DNA of 64,000 nucleotides, taken from the NCBI RefSeq assembly GCF_023072595.1, contig NZ_JALLGK010000001.1:1612001-1676000 (forward strand). The letters are read 5' to 3'. Under the pieces are notes generated by a model. That model saw only the letters and a program-made list of their open reading frames with translations. It did no database searches and was not told the DNA's origin. This document shows positions 17,799-26,394 of the stretch, piece after piece (positions within the stretch are counted from its first letter, which is position 1; each line of letters opens with the position of its first letter). The DNA comes from Streptomyces sp. XM4193 (GTDB taxonomy: Bacteria; Actinomycetota; Actinomycetes; Streptomycetales; Streptomycetaceae). The position numbers were made by a program, and so were the translations under genes.

Positions 17799-19331
17799 AT
17801 GGAACAACCTTTCGCGAAACCCGGTGCCCGCCGGAACCGCCGTACCGCCGCGCTGGTCGCCGCGGGCGCGGCCACCGCGCTCGCCGCCGCAGTCGTCGTA
17901 CCGGCCGTCGCCTCGGCCGGACAGGACGGTTCGGCGAAGGGCGGGCAGGACGCGAAGGGCGCGAAGAAGTCCGCCGCCGTCGAGGAGGACTTCAACGGCG
18001 ACGGCTACCAGGACATGGCAGTCACCGCGCCCGGCGGCTCCTCCGGTGCGGGCTCCGCCGGCTACGTCACGGTCTTCTACGGGACGCCCGACGGGCTGGA
18101 CCGCGATAACGCTGTCACCATCAGCCAGGCCACCGACGGGGTGCCCGGCGAACCGACCGACGGCAACCGCTTCGGCTGGCGGATCGCCGGTGCGGACCTG
18201 GACCGCGACGGCTACACCGACCTGGCCGTGCGGGTGCCGGGCGACAAGCAGGTCGTCGTGCTCTGGGGCGGGGCGGACGGCGTCACCGGCAAGGGCTCGG
18301 CGGTCATCGAGGGCGACAACCCCGGGAACACCTTCGACGCCGGCGAGCTGCTCACCGCGGGCGACTTCAACGGTGACGGCAACCCCGACCTGCTCATGGG
18401 CCGGGGCCACGAGCACGGCACCTACGGGCTGCTCCAGGGCCCGTTCACCCGTGACGGCCAGTGGGCCGAGGAGCAGCAGATCCCGCTCACCACCAGCTAC
18501 AACGACGTCCTGAGCGTCACCGCGGGCGACATCGACGGCGACGGTGCGGACGACCTCGTCGTGCACCAGGGGTTCGAGGAGATGGCGCGCGAGAACCTCT
18601 TCTTCACCGGCGGCGAGGACGGCCTGACCCGCACCGACACCAAGGTGCCGATGGGTGCCACCGGTGCGATCGGCGACTTCGACGGCGACGGCTACGGCGA
18701 TCTGGCCTACCGCGAGATGCCCGGGGGCGTCGTCGAGAACCTGCCGTACGACGAGGGCACCGTGAAGGTCATCCACGGCACCGCGGACGGGCTGGGCGAC
18801 CGGGTGAAGACCTACACCCAGGACACCGCCGGAGTGCCGGGCGCGAGCGAGGAGAACGACCAGTTCGGCGGGGCCCTCTCGGCCGGCGATGTGACCGGTG
18901 ACGGCATCGACGACCTCGCCGTCGCCGTACCGTTCGAGGCCATCGGCGACAGGTACGCGGCCGGCTCGGTCGTGCTGCTCAAGGGCTCCGAGGGCGAGGG
19001 GCTGACGGGTGCGGGCGCGCAGGCGTTCCACCAGGACACCCCGGGCATCTCCGGAGTCGCCGAGGCGAACGACCGATTCGGCGCCGCGGTGCGGCTGTTG
19101 GACGTCAACGGCGACGGGAAGGCGGACCTGACCGTCGGTTCGCCGGGCGAGGCGATCGGGGACGCGGCCGACGCCGGTGCGATCTGGTACCTCCCCGGCA
19201 CGGCCGACGGCCTGACGGCCACCGGGAGTTTCGACGTGAACCCCGGAACCGTCGGTGCCGAACTGCCGGGCGCTCAATTCGGCAGAGACCTCACCAATTC
19301 GAGTTACGGACCCCTCATGGCCCGTAACTGA
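17799..19331 (+). CDS. Secreted FG-GAP (integrin alpha-like) beta-propeller protein
   Basis: A 510-residue protein from ATG 17799 (GGGGGAGGA site). The signal peptide is a basic start then 'TAALVAAGAATALAAAVVVPAVASAG'-type hydrophobic core, cleaved near residue 42. Seven FG-GAP calcium loops of the form DxNGDGxxD follow: DFNGDGYQD, DLDRDGYTD, DFNGDGNPD, DIDGDGADD, DFDGDGYGD, DVTGDGIDD and DVNGDGKAD. This is consistent with a complete seven-bladed propeller. Such proteins are extracellular and bind protein or carbohydrate partners, but the partner is unknown. A secreted protease gene follows 75 bases on. Confidence 0.88.
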   Translation: MEQPFAKPGARRNRRTAALVAAGAATALAAAVVVPAVASAGQDGSAKGGQDAKGAKKSAAVEEDFNGDGYQDMAVTAPGGSSGAGSAGYVTVFYGTPDGLDRDNAVTISQATDGVPGEPTDGNRFGWRIAGADLDRDGYTDLAVRVPGDKQVVVLWGGADGVTGKGSAVIEGDNPGNTFDAGELLTAGDFNGDGNPDLLMGRGHEHGTYGLLQGPFTRDGQWAEEQQIPLTTSYNDVLSVTAGDIDGDGADDLVVHQGFEEMARENLFFTGGEDGLTRTDTKVPMGATGAIGDFDGDGYGDLAYREMPGGVVENLPYDEGTVKVIHGTADGLGDRVKTYTQDTAGVPGASEENDQFGGALSAGDVTGDGIDDLAVAVPFEAIGDRYAAGSVVLLKGSEGEGLTGAGAQAFHQDTPGISGVAEANDRFGAAVRLLDVNGDGKADLTVGSPGEAIGDAADAGAIWYLPGTADGLTATGSFDVNPGTVGAELPGAQFGRDLTNSSYGPLMARN

Positions 19332-19406
19332 GGTCTTCTCAGGGCGTTCTCCCGTATCGATAATGCTCACGACAATCTTCACCATCGGTACGGGAGGACC
19401 CCCCAC

Positions 19407-20264
19407 ATGGTGCGCAACGCACTCACCCGTCCTGTCCTCGGCGCGGCCACCGCGCTGCTGCTCGGAGCCGCCGCGACAGTCGGTCTCGGCGCCGCTCCGG
19501 CTTCCGCCCAGGACGCTCGACAGACGGCCGCGGCCCCGGACTTCGCCGGCATCGTCGCGCTCAACAACTGCTCCGGCTCGCTGGTCGCGCTGCCGGACTC
19601 GCAGCCCGGCGACCCGGCGCTCGTGCTCACCAACGGCCACTGCCTGGAGAGCGGCATGCCCTCGCCGGGCGAGGTCGTCGTCGACAAGCCGTCCAGCCGC
19701 AGCTTCACACTGCTGGACGCCGACGCGGGCGACCTCGGCACGCTGAAGGCCACCAAGATCTCGTACGCCACCATGACCGACACCGACATGGCGATCTACG
19801 AGACCGACACCACCTACGAGGCGGTCAGCGCGGAGTACGGCATCGAGCCGCTGGAGATCGCCGCCGAGCGCGGCACCGAGGGCGCCCCGATAGACGTCGT
19901 CTCCGGCTACTGGAAGAAGGTCTACAGCTGCAACCTCGACGCCTTCGTGCACGAGCTGCACGAGGACGGCTGGGTCACCAAGGACTCGCTGCGCTACACC
20001 TCCGACTGCCAGACGGTCGGCGGCACTTCGGGCTCCCCGGTGATCGACCGCGACAGCGGCAAGGTCGTCGGCGTCAACAACACCGGCAACGAGTCCGGCG
20101 GCGAGTGCACCCTCAACAACCCGTGCGAGGTCGACGAGAACGGTGAGGTCACCGTCCGCGAAGGCATCAACTACGGCCAGCAGGTGCACCACCTGACCAA
20201 GTGCGTCACCACCGGCAACAAGGTGGACCTCTCGCTTCCCGAGTGCGCGCTGCCCAAGCCGTAA
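19407..20264 (+). CDS. Secreted trypsin-like serine protease
   Basis: A 285-residue preprotein with a Sec signal ('AATALLLGAAATVGLGAAPASA'). The S1 triad is readable: His78 in 'LTNGHCLES', Asp127 in 'TDTDMAIYE' and Ser210 in 'GGTSGSPVID'. The paired cysteines near 'CNLDAF...CQTVGG' and 'CTLNNPCEV' suggest disulfides. Secreted S1 proteases of this kind break down extracellular protein or process other exported proteins. The ribosome site is GGGAGGA. The spacing to the FG-GAP gene (75 bases) allows co-expression, and a terminator follows. Confidence 0.88.
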   Translation: MVRNALTRPVLGAATALLLGAAATVGLGAAPASAQDARQTAAAPDFAGIVALNNCSGSLVALPDSQPGDPALVLTNGHCLESGMPSPGEVVVDKPSSRSFTLLDADAGDLGTLKATKISYATMTDTDMAIYETDTTYEAVSAEYGIEPLEIAAERGTEGAPIDVVSGYWKKVYSCNLDAFVHELHEDGWVTKDSLRYTSDCQTVGGTSGSPVIDRDSGKVVGVNNTGNESGGECTLNNPCEVDENGEVTVREGINYGQQVHHLTKCVTTGNKVDLSLPECALPKP

Positions 20265-20296
20265 ACCCGGCCGAACGGTTCCGGCCGAACGGCACT

Positions 20297-20331
20297 CCGC
20301 GCCCCCTGCACCCACCGTGCACGGGGCGCGG
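20297..20331 (+). terminator. Hairpin terminator after the serine protease
   Basis: CCGCGCCCC (20297-20305) pairs with GGGGCGCGG (20323-20331), extended inside by GCAC/GTGC after a small internal mismatch. Confidence 0.7.
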
Positions 20332-20534
20332 ACCCGTCTCCGCCCCTCCCCGGCGCCCCGGTACGTCTTCGCCGGCTTCCGGCGTCGGCGGTCCGGCTTG
20401 TTCACTGCCGCCCGCAATGCGGCTCCCGGTGAAGCGGCCCGTGCGAAACACCCGGGCACGCCCTCTTGCGCCACTCACGCACCCGGCGGTGAAATGCGCC
20501 ACACCAGCGCGGGGGACGAGTACCGGAGGTCGCC

Positions 20535-21824
20535 GTGACCGAACTGCACGACAGGGACGAGCCGTTGGAGCTCGACCCGGCCCAGCGCCCCCGGCTGCGC
20601 TCCATCGGGCCGGGACTGGTCGTCGCCGCGACCGGGCTCGGCGCGGGCGACCTCGTCGCCACTCTCATCGCGGGCAGCCTCTTCGGCTACAGCCTGCTGT
20701 GGGCCGTCGTCATCGGCTGCATCGTGCGCATCGCGCTCGCCGAGGGCACGGCCCGCTGGCATCTGGCCACCGGCAGCACGCTGTTCGACGGCTGGCGGAC
20801 CATCGGGCGCTGGACGCTGTACTACTTCGGCTTCTACTGCGTCGTCTGGGCGTTCGTGTACGGCGCCACCGCGATGTCCGCCAGTGCGCTGCCGCTGGCC
20901 GCGCTCTTCCCCGACGTGGTGGACCTCAAGGTGTGGGGCGTCGGCTGCGGCGTACTGGGGCTGCTCTTCGTGTGGTTCAACCGGTACGCGGTCGTCGAGC
21001 GGGTCATGACCGTACTGATCGGTGTGATGTTCCTGGTCGTCGTGGTGCTCGCGGTGCGGGTCGTGCCGGACGCGGGCCGCGCCTTCGCCGGGCTCGTACC
21101 CACCGTGCCGGACGGGGAGATCACCAGGACTCTCGGTGTGATCGGCGGTGTCGGCGGCACGATCACCATGGCCGCGTACGGCTACTGGGTCAACGCCAAG
21201 GGCTGGCGGACCCCCGGCTGGATGCGGATGATGCGTCTGGACAACTCGATGGCGTACGTCGCCACCGGCGTCTTCACCATCGCCATGATCATCGTCGGTG
21301 CGGAGCTGCTGCACGCCACCAACATCACGCTGGAGGAGGGCAACAACCGCGGACTGCTGGACGTCGGCGAGGAGTTGGAGCGCCGCTTCGACGTCTTCAC
21401 CGCCAAGCTCTTCCTGGTCGGTTTCTTCGCCACCGCGTTCAGCTCGCTGGTCGGCGTCTGGCACGGGGTCAGCCTGCTCTTCTCCGACTACGTCGCCCAT
21501 CTGCGCCACGGCGGTTCCGACACCGAGGAGGTGGCCCGGGGCGTCCGCGAGCGGTCGGTGCCCTTCCGCGGCTTCCTGCTCTGGATCACCTTCCCGCCGA
21601 TCCTTCTGCTCTTCCTGGACCGGCCGTTCGGCCTGATCATCGCCTACGGCGTCCTCGGCTCGCTCTTCCTGCCGTTCCTCGCCGCCACCCTGCTGTGGCT
21701 GCTCAACCGCCCGGGCGTCCCGGCCCGTCACCGCAACGGCCCGCTCTCCAACACGATGCTCGTCGCCGCCCTCCTGCTCTTCGTCTACCTCTGCACGGAG
21801 CAGATCCGCGACCTGCCCTGGTAG
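20535..21824 (+). CDS. Nramp-family divalent metal transporter homologue
   Basis: A 429-residue protein from GTG 20535 with CCGGAGG upstream and about eleven hydrophobic helices. It begins 'SIGPGLVVAATGLGAGDLVATLIAGS', the helix-1 region of Nramp/MntH proteins. The hallmark metal-binding DPGN is replaced by GAGD, and the helix-6 'A..MPH' motif reads 'ITMAAYGYW', so the classical Mn/Fe site is missing. This resembles the divergent bacterial Nramp-related group (NRMT-type or other cation carriers). Substrate is therefore open. It is convergent with the chitinase gene. Confidence 0.75.
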   Translation: MTELHDRDEPLELDPAQRPRLRSIGPGLVVAATGLGAGDLVATLIAGSLFGYSLLWAVVIGCIVRIALAEGTARWHLATGSTLFDGWRTIGRWTLYYFGFYCVVWAFVYGATAMSASALPLAALFPDVVDLKVWGVGCGVLGLLFVWFNRYAVVERVMTVLIGVMFLVVVVLAVRVVPDAGRAFAGLVPTVPDGEITRTLGVIGGVGGTITMAAYGYWVNAKGWRTPGWMRMMRLDNSMAYVATGVFTIAMIIVGAELLHATNITLEEGNNRGLLDVGEELERRFDVFTAKLFLVGFFATAFSSLVGVWHGVSLLFSDYVAHLRHGGSDTEEVARGVRERSVPFRGFLLWITFPPILLLFLDRPFGLIIAYGVLGSLFLPFLAATLLWLLNRPGVPARHRNGPLSNTMLVAALLLFVYLCTEQIRDLPW

Positions 21825-21995
21825 CGGGGCGCGGTGGTGCGGGTCGGGGCGCGGCTGATGCGGGACGGCGCGGCGTGCGCAGGGGCGGAGGCCGGTGCCC
21901 GACCGCCGCCCCACCGTCTGCCGACTTCCCCCGAACCGCGGTCGGGGCGGCCTGGCTGGCGGGTCGGGCCCGGGCAACCGTGGGCGGGCATGCCG

Positions 21996-22027
21996 CGAGC
22001 CCGGCCGCTGGGGGACGGCCGGGCTCG
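21996..22027. terminator. Bidirectional hairpin terminator
   Basis: CGAGCCCGGCCG and CGGCCGGGCTCG form a perfect 12-bp stem with an 8-base loop. It lies between the convergent Nramp-like and chitinase genes and can serve both. Confidence 0.8.
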
Positions 22028-22060
22028 TGTGGTCATCGGCTGGTGGTGCGCTGCCGGGGG

Positions 22061-23092
22061 TTACGGCAGGTCGTGCACGTGCGGGGCGACCGTGTCGACC
22101 CAGCCGTCACCGTTGGACGCGTCCCAGTTGGTGGACCAGGTCATCGCGCCGCGCAGCTCGGGGTAGGTCTTCTCGGGCTTGAACTCTCCGCAGTTCTCGC
22201 CCTTGGTGAGGCAGTCGAGCGCGTCGGTGACGACCTTGGGCTCGACGTAGCCGGAGCCGGCGCCGCTGGTCGAGGCGGGCACGCCGATGCCCACCTGGTC
22301 GGCGTCGAGGCCGTTCTCCAGCTGGATGCAGGCCAGTCCGGTGAGGAAGTCGACGGTGCCGAGCTGGTAGACGTTGCCGTCGCAGCCGAGCATCGAACCG
22401 CTGTTGTAGTACTGCATGTTGACGACGGTCAGGATGTCCTTGACGTCCAGCGCCAGCTTGAAGTACTCGGTGTCGGTGGTCTGCATGTCGATGGTCTGCG
22501 GCGCCATGGTGAGGACGAGGTCGTCACCGGCCTTCTCCGACAGCGACTTCAGCGCCTCGCCCATGTACTGGGCGTTGATGCCGTGCTCCAGGTCGATGTC
22601 GACGCCGTTGAAGCCGTACTCCTCCATCAGGGCGTACGTGCTGTCGGCGAACTTCTGGGCCGACTCGGAGCTGTCGACGGTCACGTTGCCGAGCTCGCCG
22701 CCGACCGAGATGATGACGTTCTTGCCGGCTTCCTGCTTGGCCGCGATGTCGGCCTTGAAGTCGTCCTCGGAGGCGTAGCCGACCTCGGGGTCGAGGTTGA
22801 ACTCGATCTCACCGGCGGTGTCGGTGGAGTCGGCGAAGGCGACGGCGATGATGTCGTAGCCGTCCTGGACCTCGCCGAGCTTCTGGACGGTCGCGCCGTT
22901 GTCGAAGTTCTGCCAGTAGCCGGTGACCGCGTGGGCCGGTACGGCTGCCGGGGTCGGGTCCGCCTTGGTGTCGGCGGCGCCCGCGCTGCCGGTCAGGCTG
23001 GTGGCTGCCATCAGTCCACCGGCGGCGACGGCCAGGGCGACACCGCCGCCGAGGAGCTTCTTGCTGCGCTTCTTGCGATGCGTCCGGTCCAC
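22061..23092 (-). CDS. Secreted GH18 chitinase
   Basis: A 343-residue preprotein from GTG 23092 (AGGAGA six bases upstream), with a twin-positive start 'DRTHRKKRSKK' and a signal core 'LLGGGVALAVAAGGLMAATS'. The catalytic GH18 motif is 'GVDIDLE', with the acid/base at Glu169 (DxDxE pattern). 'VIISVGGELGN' and 'MQYYNSG' are the usual substrate-cleft motifs. It hydrolyses chitin extracellularly, releasing chitooligosaccharides. There is no carbohydrate-binding module, so this is a catalytic-domain-only enzyme. The upstream region holds a dre-like operator (separate entry), predicting repression by DasR and induction by GlcNAc metabolism. Confidence 0.92.
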   Translation of the reverse strand: MDRTHRKKRSKKLLGGGVALAVAAGGLMAATSLTGSAGAADTKADPTPAAVPAHAVTGYWQNFDNGATVQKLGEVQDGYDIIAVAFADSTDTAGEIEFNLDPEVGYASEDDFKADIAAKQEAGKNVIISVGGELGNVTVDSSESAQKFADSTYALMEEYGFNGVDIDLEHGINAQYMGEALKSLSEKAGDDLVLTMAPQTIDMQTTDTEYFKLALDVKDILTVVNMQYYNSGSMLGCDGNVYQLGTVDFLTGLACIQLENGLDADQVGIGVPASTSGAGSGYVEPKVVTDALDCLTKGENCGEFKPEKTYPELRGAMTWSTNWDASNGDGWVDTVAPHVHDLP

Positions 23093-23164
23093 GAGATTCT
23101 CCTGGTGCGTGTGGGGGAGTTCGCGATGAGGGGGGAACTTCGGTGGCCACCGATGTGCCACTGG

Positions 23165-23193
23165 ACATTGGTTCATACCAATCTCCGTGTCAA
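23165..23193 (-). promoter_or_regulatory. Chitinase promoter with DasR-type dre operator
   Basis: On the minus strand TTGACA (23193-23188) is the -35 box; 17 bases later lies CAATGT (23170-23165). Overlapping the spacer is the perfect palindrome ATTGGT-TCAT-ACCAAT (23167-23182), which matches 11 of 16 positions of the known dre consensus ASTGGTCTAGACCAST. Position and symmetry fit repression by the GntR-family GlcNAc regulator DasR. Confidence 0.7.
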
Positions 23194-23285
23194 CCCCTGC
23201 GACACGAACCTTCACAACCCCCGGCCGGCCACCCGGCACCCGCCCGCCGGTCGCCGATCCGGCTTCCCCGCGCCAACACCACTGC

Positions 23286-23960
23286 TCAGACAGGGAGTTG
23301 ACGCCGAACGTAGGAGCAGGCGGCCTCCGCGTCCAGGGTCGCGACGTCCACCGGGACGATCTGCCACGGCGTACGGGCGAGCAGCCGGCCGGTCAGCTCG
23401 GTCTCCGCGCGCAGTTGGTCGGCCGCCGAGGCGAGGTCGTGGACGTGCGAGGTGCCGGGTGCGGCGGCCAGTTTGTCGACGTACCAGCGCTCCCACGCGG
23501 CGCCCTCGCGCGCCACCGCCCTGCGCAGCGCGACCGCCGGATCGTCCCGCACCCACACCAGGACGACCTCCAGCGGCTCCAGCGCCGCCACCAGCTCCTC
23601 CAGCACGCCCTCCAGCGCGCGCTCGTCGTGGCCCCACGCCACCAGGGAGGGCAGAAAGGGCACCAGCGCATCCGTCACCAGCCACTCGACGCCCGCCTCG
23701 CGGGACTGGCGGACGTACTCCCGGGTGGCCGCGACCAGCGTCGCGGGGCGGACCGCGCCGTCACCGTCGCCGAACTCCGCGACCACCGGGGCGAAGGCGG
23801 GCCGGGTGAGGATGTCGGCCTCCTCGAAGTGGTCGACCGAACTCCCCTCCCGCGCCAGCCCGTCGGCGAGCGCCGAGGCGAGCGTGGACTTGCCGACGCC
23901 GGGCGAGTTGCCGATGACCGAGACGAGCCGAGGAGCCCGGGGAACACTGCGGAGGGACAT
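23286..23960 (-). CDS. P-loop AAA/kinase-like NTPase
   Basis: A 224-residue protein from ATG 23960. The Walker A motif is 'SVIGNSPGVGKSTLASAL' near the N-terminus; a likely Walker B/acidic region is 'VEWLVTDALVPFL' and 'VVLVWVRDD'. The size and layout resemble nucleoside/shikimate-kinase-like P-loop proteins found in streptomycetes as 'ATP-binding protein'. No substrate is evident. It is divergent from the tad locus and follows no operon partner. Confidence 0.7.
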   Translation of the reverse strand: MSLRSVPRAPRLVSVIGNSPGVGKSTLASALADGLAREGSSVDHFEEADILTRPAFAPVVAEFGDGDGAVRPATLVAATREYVRQSREAGVEWLVTDALVPFLPSLVAWGHDERALEGVLEELVAALEPLEVVLVWVRDDPAVALRRAVAREGAAWERWYVDKLAAAPGTSHVHDLASAADQLRAETELTGRLLARTPWQIVPVDVATLDAEAACSYVRRQLPV

Positions 23961-24419
23961 CGCCCCACTCTCCCACCCGAGCCCGACCCTCGTACCGGCC
24001 CCGGTACCCGGCACCGAGCCCGGCACCGAGCCCGCGCCCGCGCCCGCGCCCGCGCCCGTGCCCGACCTCCGTACCGGCCCCGCGCCCGTGCCCGACCCAG
24101 TGCCGGCCGGCCCCGAACCCGTCCCTGCCCGACTCCCCGCCGGCCCGAGCCGCCCGGGCGTCCGCGCGACACCCCGCGCCGGTGCCCCGGACGTCCGGGC
24201 GAGGTCCGAACGGCTCTCCGCGGGTGCGGGGCGCGCCACCGTTCGGTGCCGCCCGCGGCCTCCCACCAGCCACAGCGTGCCGGTCCGCTTTCCTGGGAAC
24301 GGTTCACCCCCGCGCCCCGCCCGGCTAGGCTGCCAACTGACAGTCAGCGCACTCGAGGTGAAGCCGTCACAGCGCACGGAGGCGGCGCCGACCCTGGAGG
24401 AGAGGACGGACGTCCCGAC
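23961..24419. other. Divergent upstream region of the tad locus, with GC-rich repeats
   Basis: 459 bases with no gene. 24005-24120 is a run of degenerate CCCGCGCCCG-type repeats. Nearer the tad start, GGCTAGGCT (24322-24330) could be a -10 region and CTGACAGTCAG (24337-24347) is an 11-base palindrome; together they are the best candidate promoter/operator for the pilus operon. Confidence is low. Confidence 0.4.
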
Positions 24420-25541
24420 GTGAGCACCGCGATAGCCGTCACCAGTGCCGAACTGGCCCTGCCGGCCGTTGATCCCCACACCCCGGCCGCCCACGTCCTC
24501 ACCCCGCCGGACCGGCAGTCGCTGGACGACGCGCTGTCGCAGATACGCGTGATCCTCGACCAGCACGGCTATCTCATCGTCCTCCACACCTCGGCCGCCT
24601 CCCGCGCATCCGTGCAGCGGCTGTACGCGATCCGGTCCGTTCTGGAGAGCGACCGGATCGCGCTGGTCGAGTCCGAACTCCCGCCGCTGGCACTGGCGGT
24701 GCTGGTGCGGCAGCTGCGTCAGCTCTCGACCGCCGATCTCAACCCCGGGGTGCTGGCCGGCGCGATCCGACTGCTGTCGTACTACATCCACGCGGGCGCG
24801 GTGCTGAACTCGGTCAGCAAGCTCGACAACGTCCCGGTGCCGGTCTCCTCGCACGCCCGGTCCTGGCTGCCCGGCAGCCAGTTCGCCGTGCTCGCCTCGC
24901 CGACGCCGCAGCTCATCAAGATCGGCAGCGGGCCCGAGGTGCTGAAGGGGCCGGACTACACGACCTGTATGACCACCGCCGCCGGCCACTTCGGCTCCGA
25001 CTGGGTCTCGGACACGCTCGCCGAGCGCTGGCGGGTCGCCGCGCTCGAACCGGCCCCGCTGCCGCAGGAGTCCGCCCGTTGGTGGGGGAGCGGCAAACTG
25101 ATCGAGTTCGCCGCGGCGATCCCGGACATCTCCATGCTGTACCAGCTGGTGTGCTCGGTGCAGCGGGCGCTCTGCCACTGGTGCGGCCTCGAACTCATCG
25201 GCGACCGCTGTGTGTTCTGCCGTGCCCCGGTCGCCGCACAGGCCGCCGCGCGGCAGCGTGCGCAGGACCGCGGGACCGGGCCCGCCGACCGTACGACGCC
25301 GCCGGCCGAGCGCGCGCCGGCGGCCGAGCGCGCGCCGGCGGCCGACCCGCGCACACCGGCGCCGCCGCTCCCGCACGCCCGGCCGGGCGTGCACCCGGGC
25401 GGGCAGCCGGAGCGCACCGACCGTCCGGCGCTCAACCCGTCACCGCCGACGGTGCCGCCGCACGCGGCCAGCCGGCTGACCCAGGCCCGTACGACCCCGC
25501 TCACCCCGCGCCGAACCCCCTTCGACGCCCCGGACCCCTGA
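24420..25541 (+). CDS. Tad-locus-associated protein with C-terminal zinc ribbon
   Basis: A 373-residue protein from GTG 24420, the first gene before cpaB. Residues ~35-275 form a soluble domain. Near residue 260 the pattern C-H-W-C...C-V-F-C ('CHWCGLELIGDRCVFC') is a zinc-ribbon-like CxxC pair. The last ~90 residues are Pro/Ala/Arg-rich and disordered, with a short direct repeat of PAERAPAAERAP. No characterised family is recognised. Its place at the head of the pilus operon, 107 bases from cpaB, suggests an accessory cytoplasmic role (inference). Confidence 0.65.
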   Translation: MSTAIAVTSAELALPAVDPHTPAAHVLTPPDRQSLDDALSQIRVILDQHGYLIVLHTSAASRASVQRLYAIRSVLESDRIALVESELPPLALAVLVRQLRQLSTADLNPGVLAGAIRLLSYYIHAGAVLNSVSKLDNVPVPVSSHARSWLPGSQFAVLASPTPQLIKIGSGPEVLKGPDYTTCMTTAAGHFGSDWVSDTLAERWRVAALEPAPLPQESARWWGSGKLIEFAAAIPDISMLYQLVCSVQRALCHWCGLELIGDRCVFCRAPVAAQAAARQRAQDRGTGPADRTTPPAERAPAAERAPAADPRTPAPPLPHARPGVHPGGQPERTDRPALNPSPPTVPPHAASRLTQARTTPLTPRRTPFDAPDP

Positions 25542-25648
25542 CCCGGCCGCCCCGGACCCGGCCGCCCCGGAACCCGACCCGCTCCCGACCCGACCCGCTC
25601 CCGACTCGACCCGACCCGCTCCCGCCCCGAACGAGGTAACAGCCCCCG

Positions 25649-26383
25649 ATGAACTCACGCCAGCGCCGCGGCGTCATCCTCATGCTGCTGTCGATACTCG
25701 GTGCCCTCGTCGTCTTCGGCGGGGTGCTGACCGTCGTCAACGACGTGGAGTCCAAGGTCGGCCCCGAGGTCACCGCCTACGAACTCGCCGGTGACGTCGA
25801 GCCGTACGCCGAGCTGGAGGAGAAGCACTTCAAGGAGGTCAGCATGCCCAAGCGCTGGCTTCCGGGGACCGCCGTCACCGATCTCGACGAGATCCGCGAC
25901 AAGATCGCGGTGAACCCGCTCAAGAAGGGCTCGCTGCTCCAGTCCGACATGATCGCCGACCGTCCGGCGCTGGAGAAGGGCCAGCAGGAGATCGCGATCA
26001 TGATCGACGCGGCCACCGGAGTCGCCGGCAAGATCACGCCGGGCGCCCGGGTCAACATCTTCGCCACCTTCCCGGCGGGCGACGGCAGTTCGGGCAAGGG
26101 CAAGGGCGCGGGCGGCGAGCCGGTCTCCAAGGTGCTGGTCTCCGGCGCCCGGGTCATCGACGTCGGACGGCTCACCAGCCTCGACGAGGACGACGACGAC
26201 CGGGCCGCCTCCGGCAACCGCCGGGCGGTCCCGATCACCTTCGCGCTGTCCACTCTGGACGCCCAACGCGTCGCGTACGCCGAGTCGTTCGCCACCCACG
26301 TACGCCTCGCCCTGGTCGCCCCCGGCGACGCCGACGGCAAGGGCGAGGGCGAGCGCGACTACCGCCTGTCCACGGACGATTGA
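25649..26383 (+). CDS. cpaB: Flp pilus assembly protein CpaB (SAF domain)
   Basis: A 244-residue protein with one N-terminal membrane helix ('VILMLLSILGALVVFGGVLTVV') and an extracytoplasmic SAF-like domain ('YAELEEKHFKEVSMPKRWLPG...GSLLQSDMIADRP'), then the RcpC/CpaB part ('IAIMIDAATGVAGKITPGARV'). CpaB/RcpC is an envelope component of the tad pilus. An acidic Asp run near residue 178 is low-complexity. The stop codon sits in the ribosome site of tadZ (TGAGGAGGGG), so the two are translationally coupled. Confidence 0.85.
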   Translation: MNSRQRRGVILMLLSILGALVVFGGVLTVVNDVESKVGPEVTAYELAGDVEPYAELEEKHFKEVSMPKRWLPGTAVTDLDEIRDKIAVNPLKKGSLLQSDMIADRPALEKGQQEIAIMIDAATGVAGKITPGARVNIFATFPAGDGSSGKGKGAGGEPVSKVLVSGARVIDVGRLTSLDEDDDDRAASGNRRAVPITFALSTLDAQRVAYAESFATHVRLALVAPGDADGKGEGERDYRLSTDD

Positions 26384-26394
26384 GGAGGGGCGCC

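Noticed and set aside
24005-24120. CRISPR-like spacing in the GC-rich repeats upstream of the tad locus
   Set aside because: The units are short, degenerate and contiguous, with no unique spacers.
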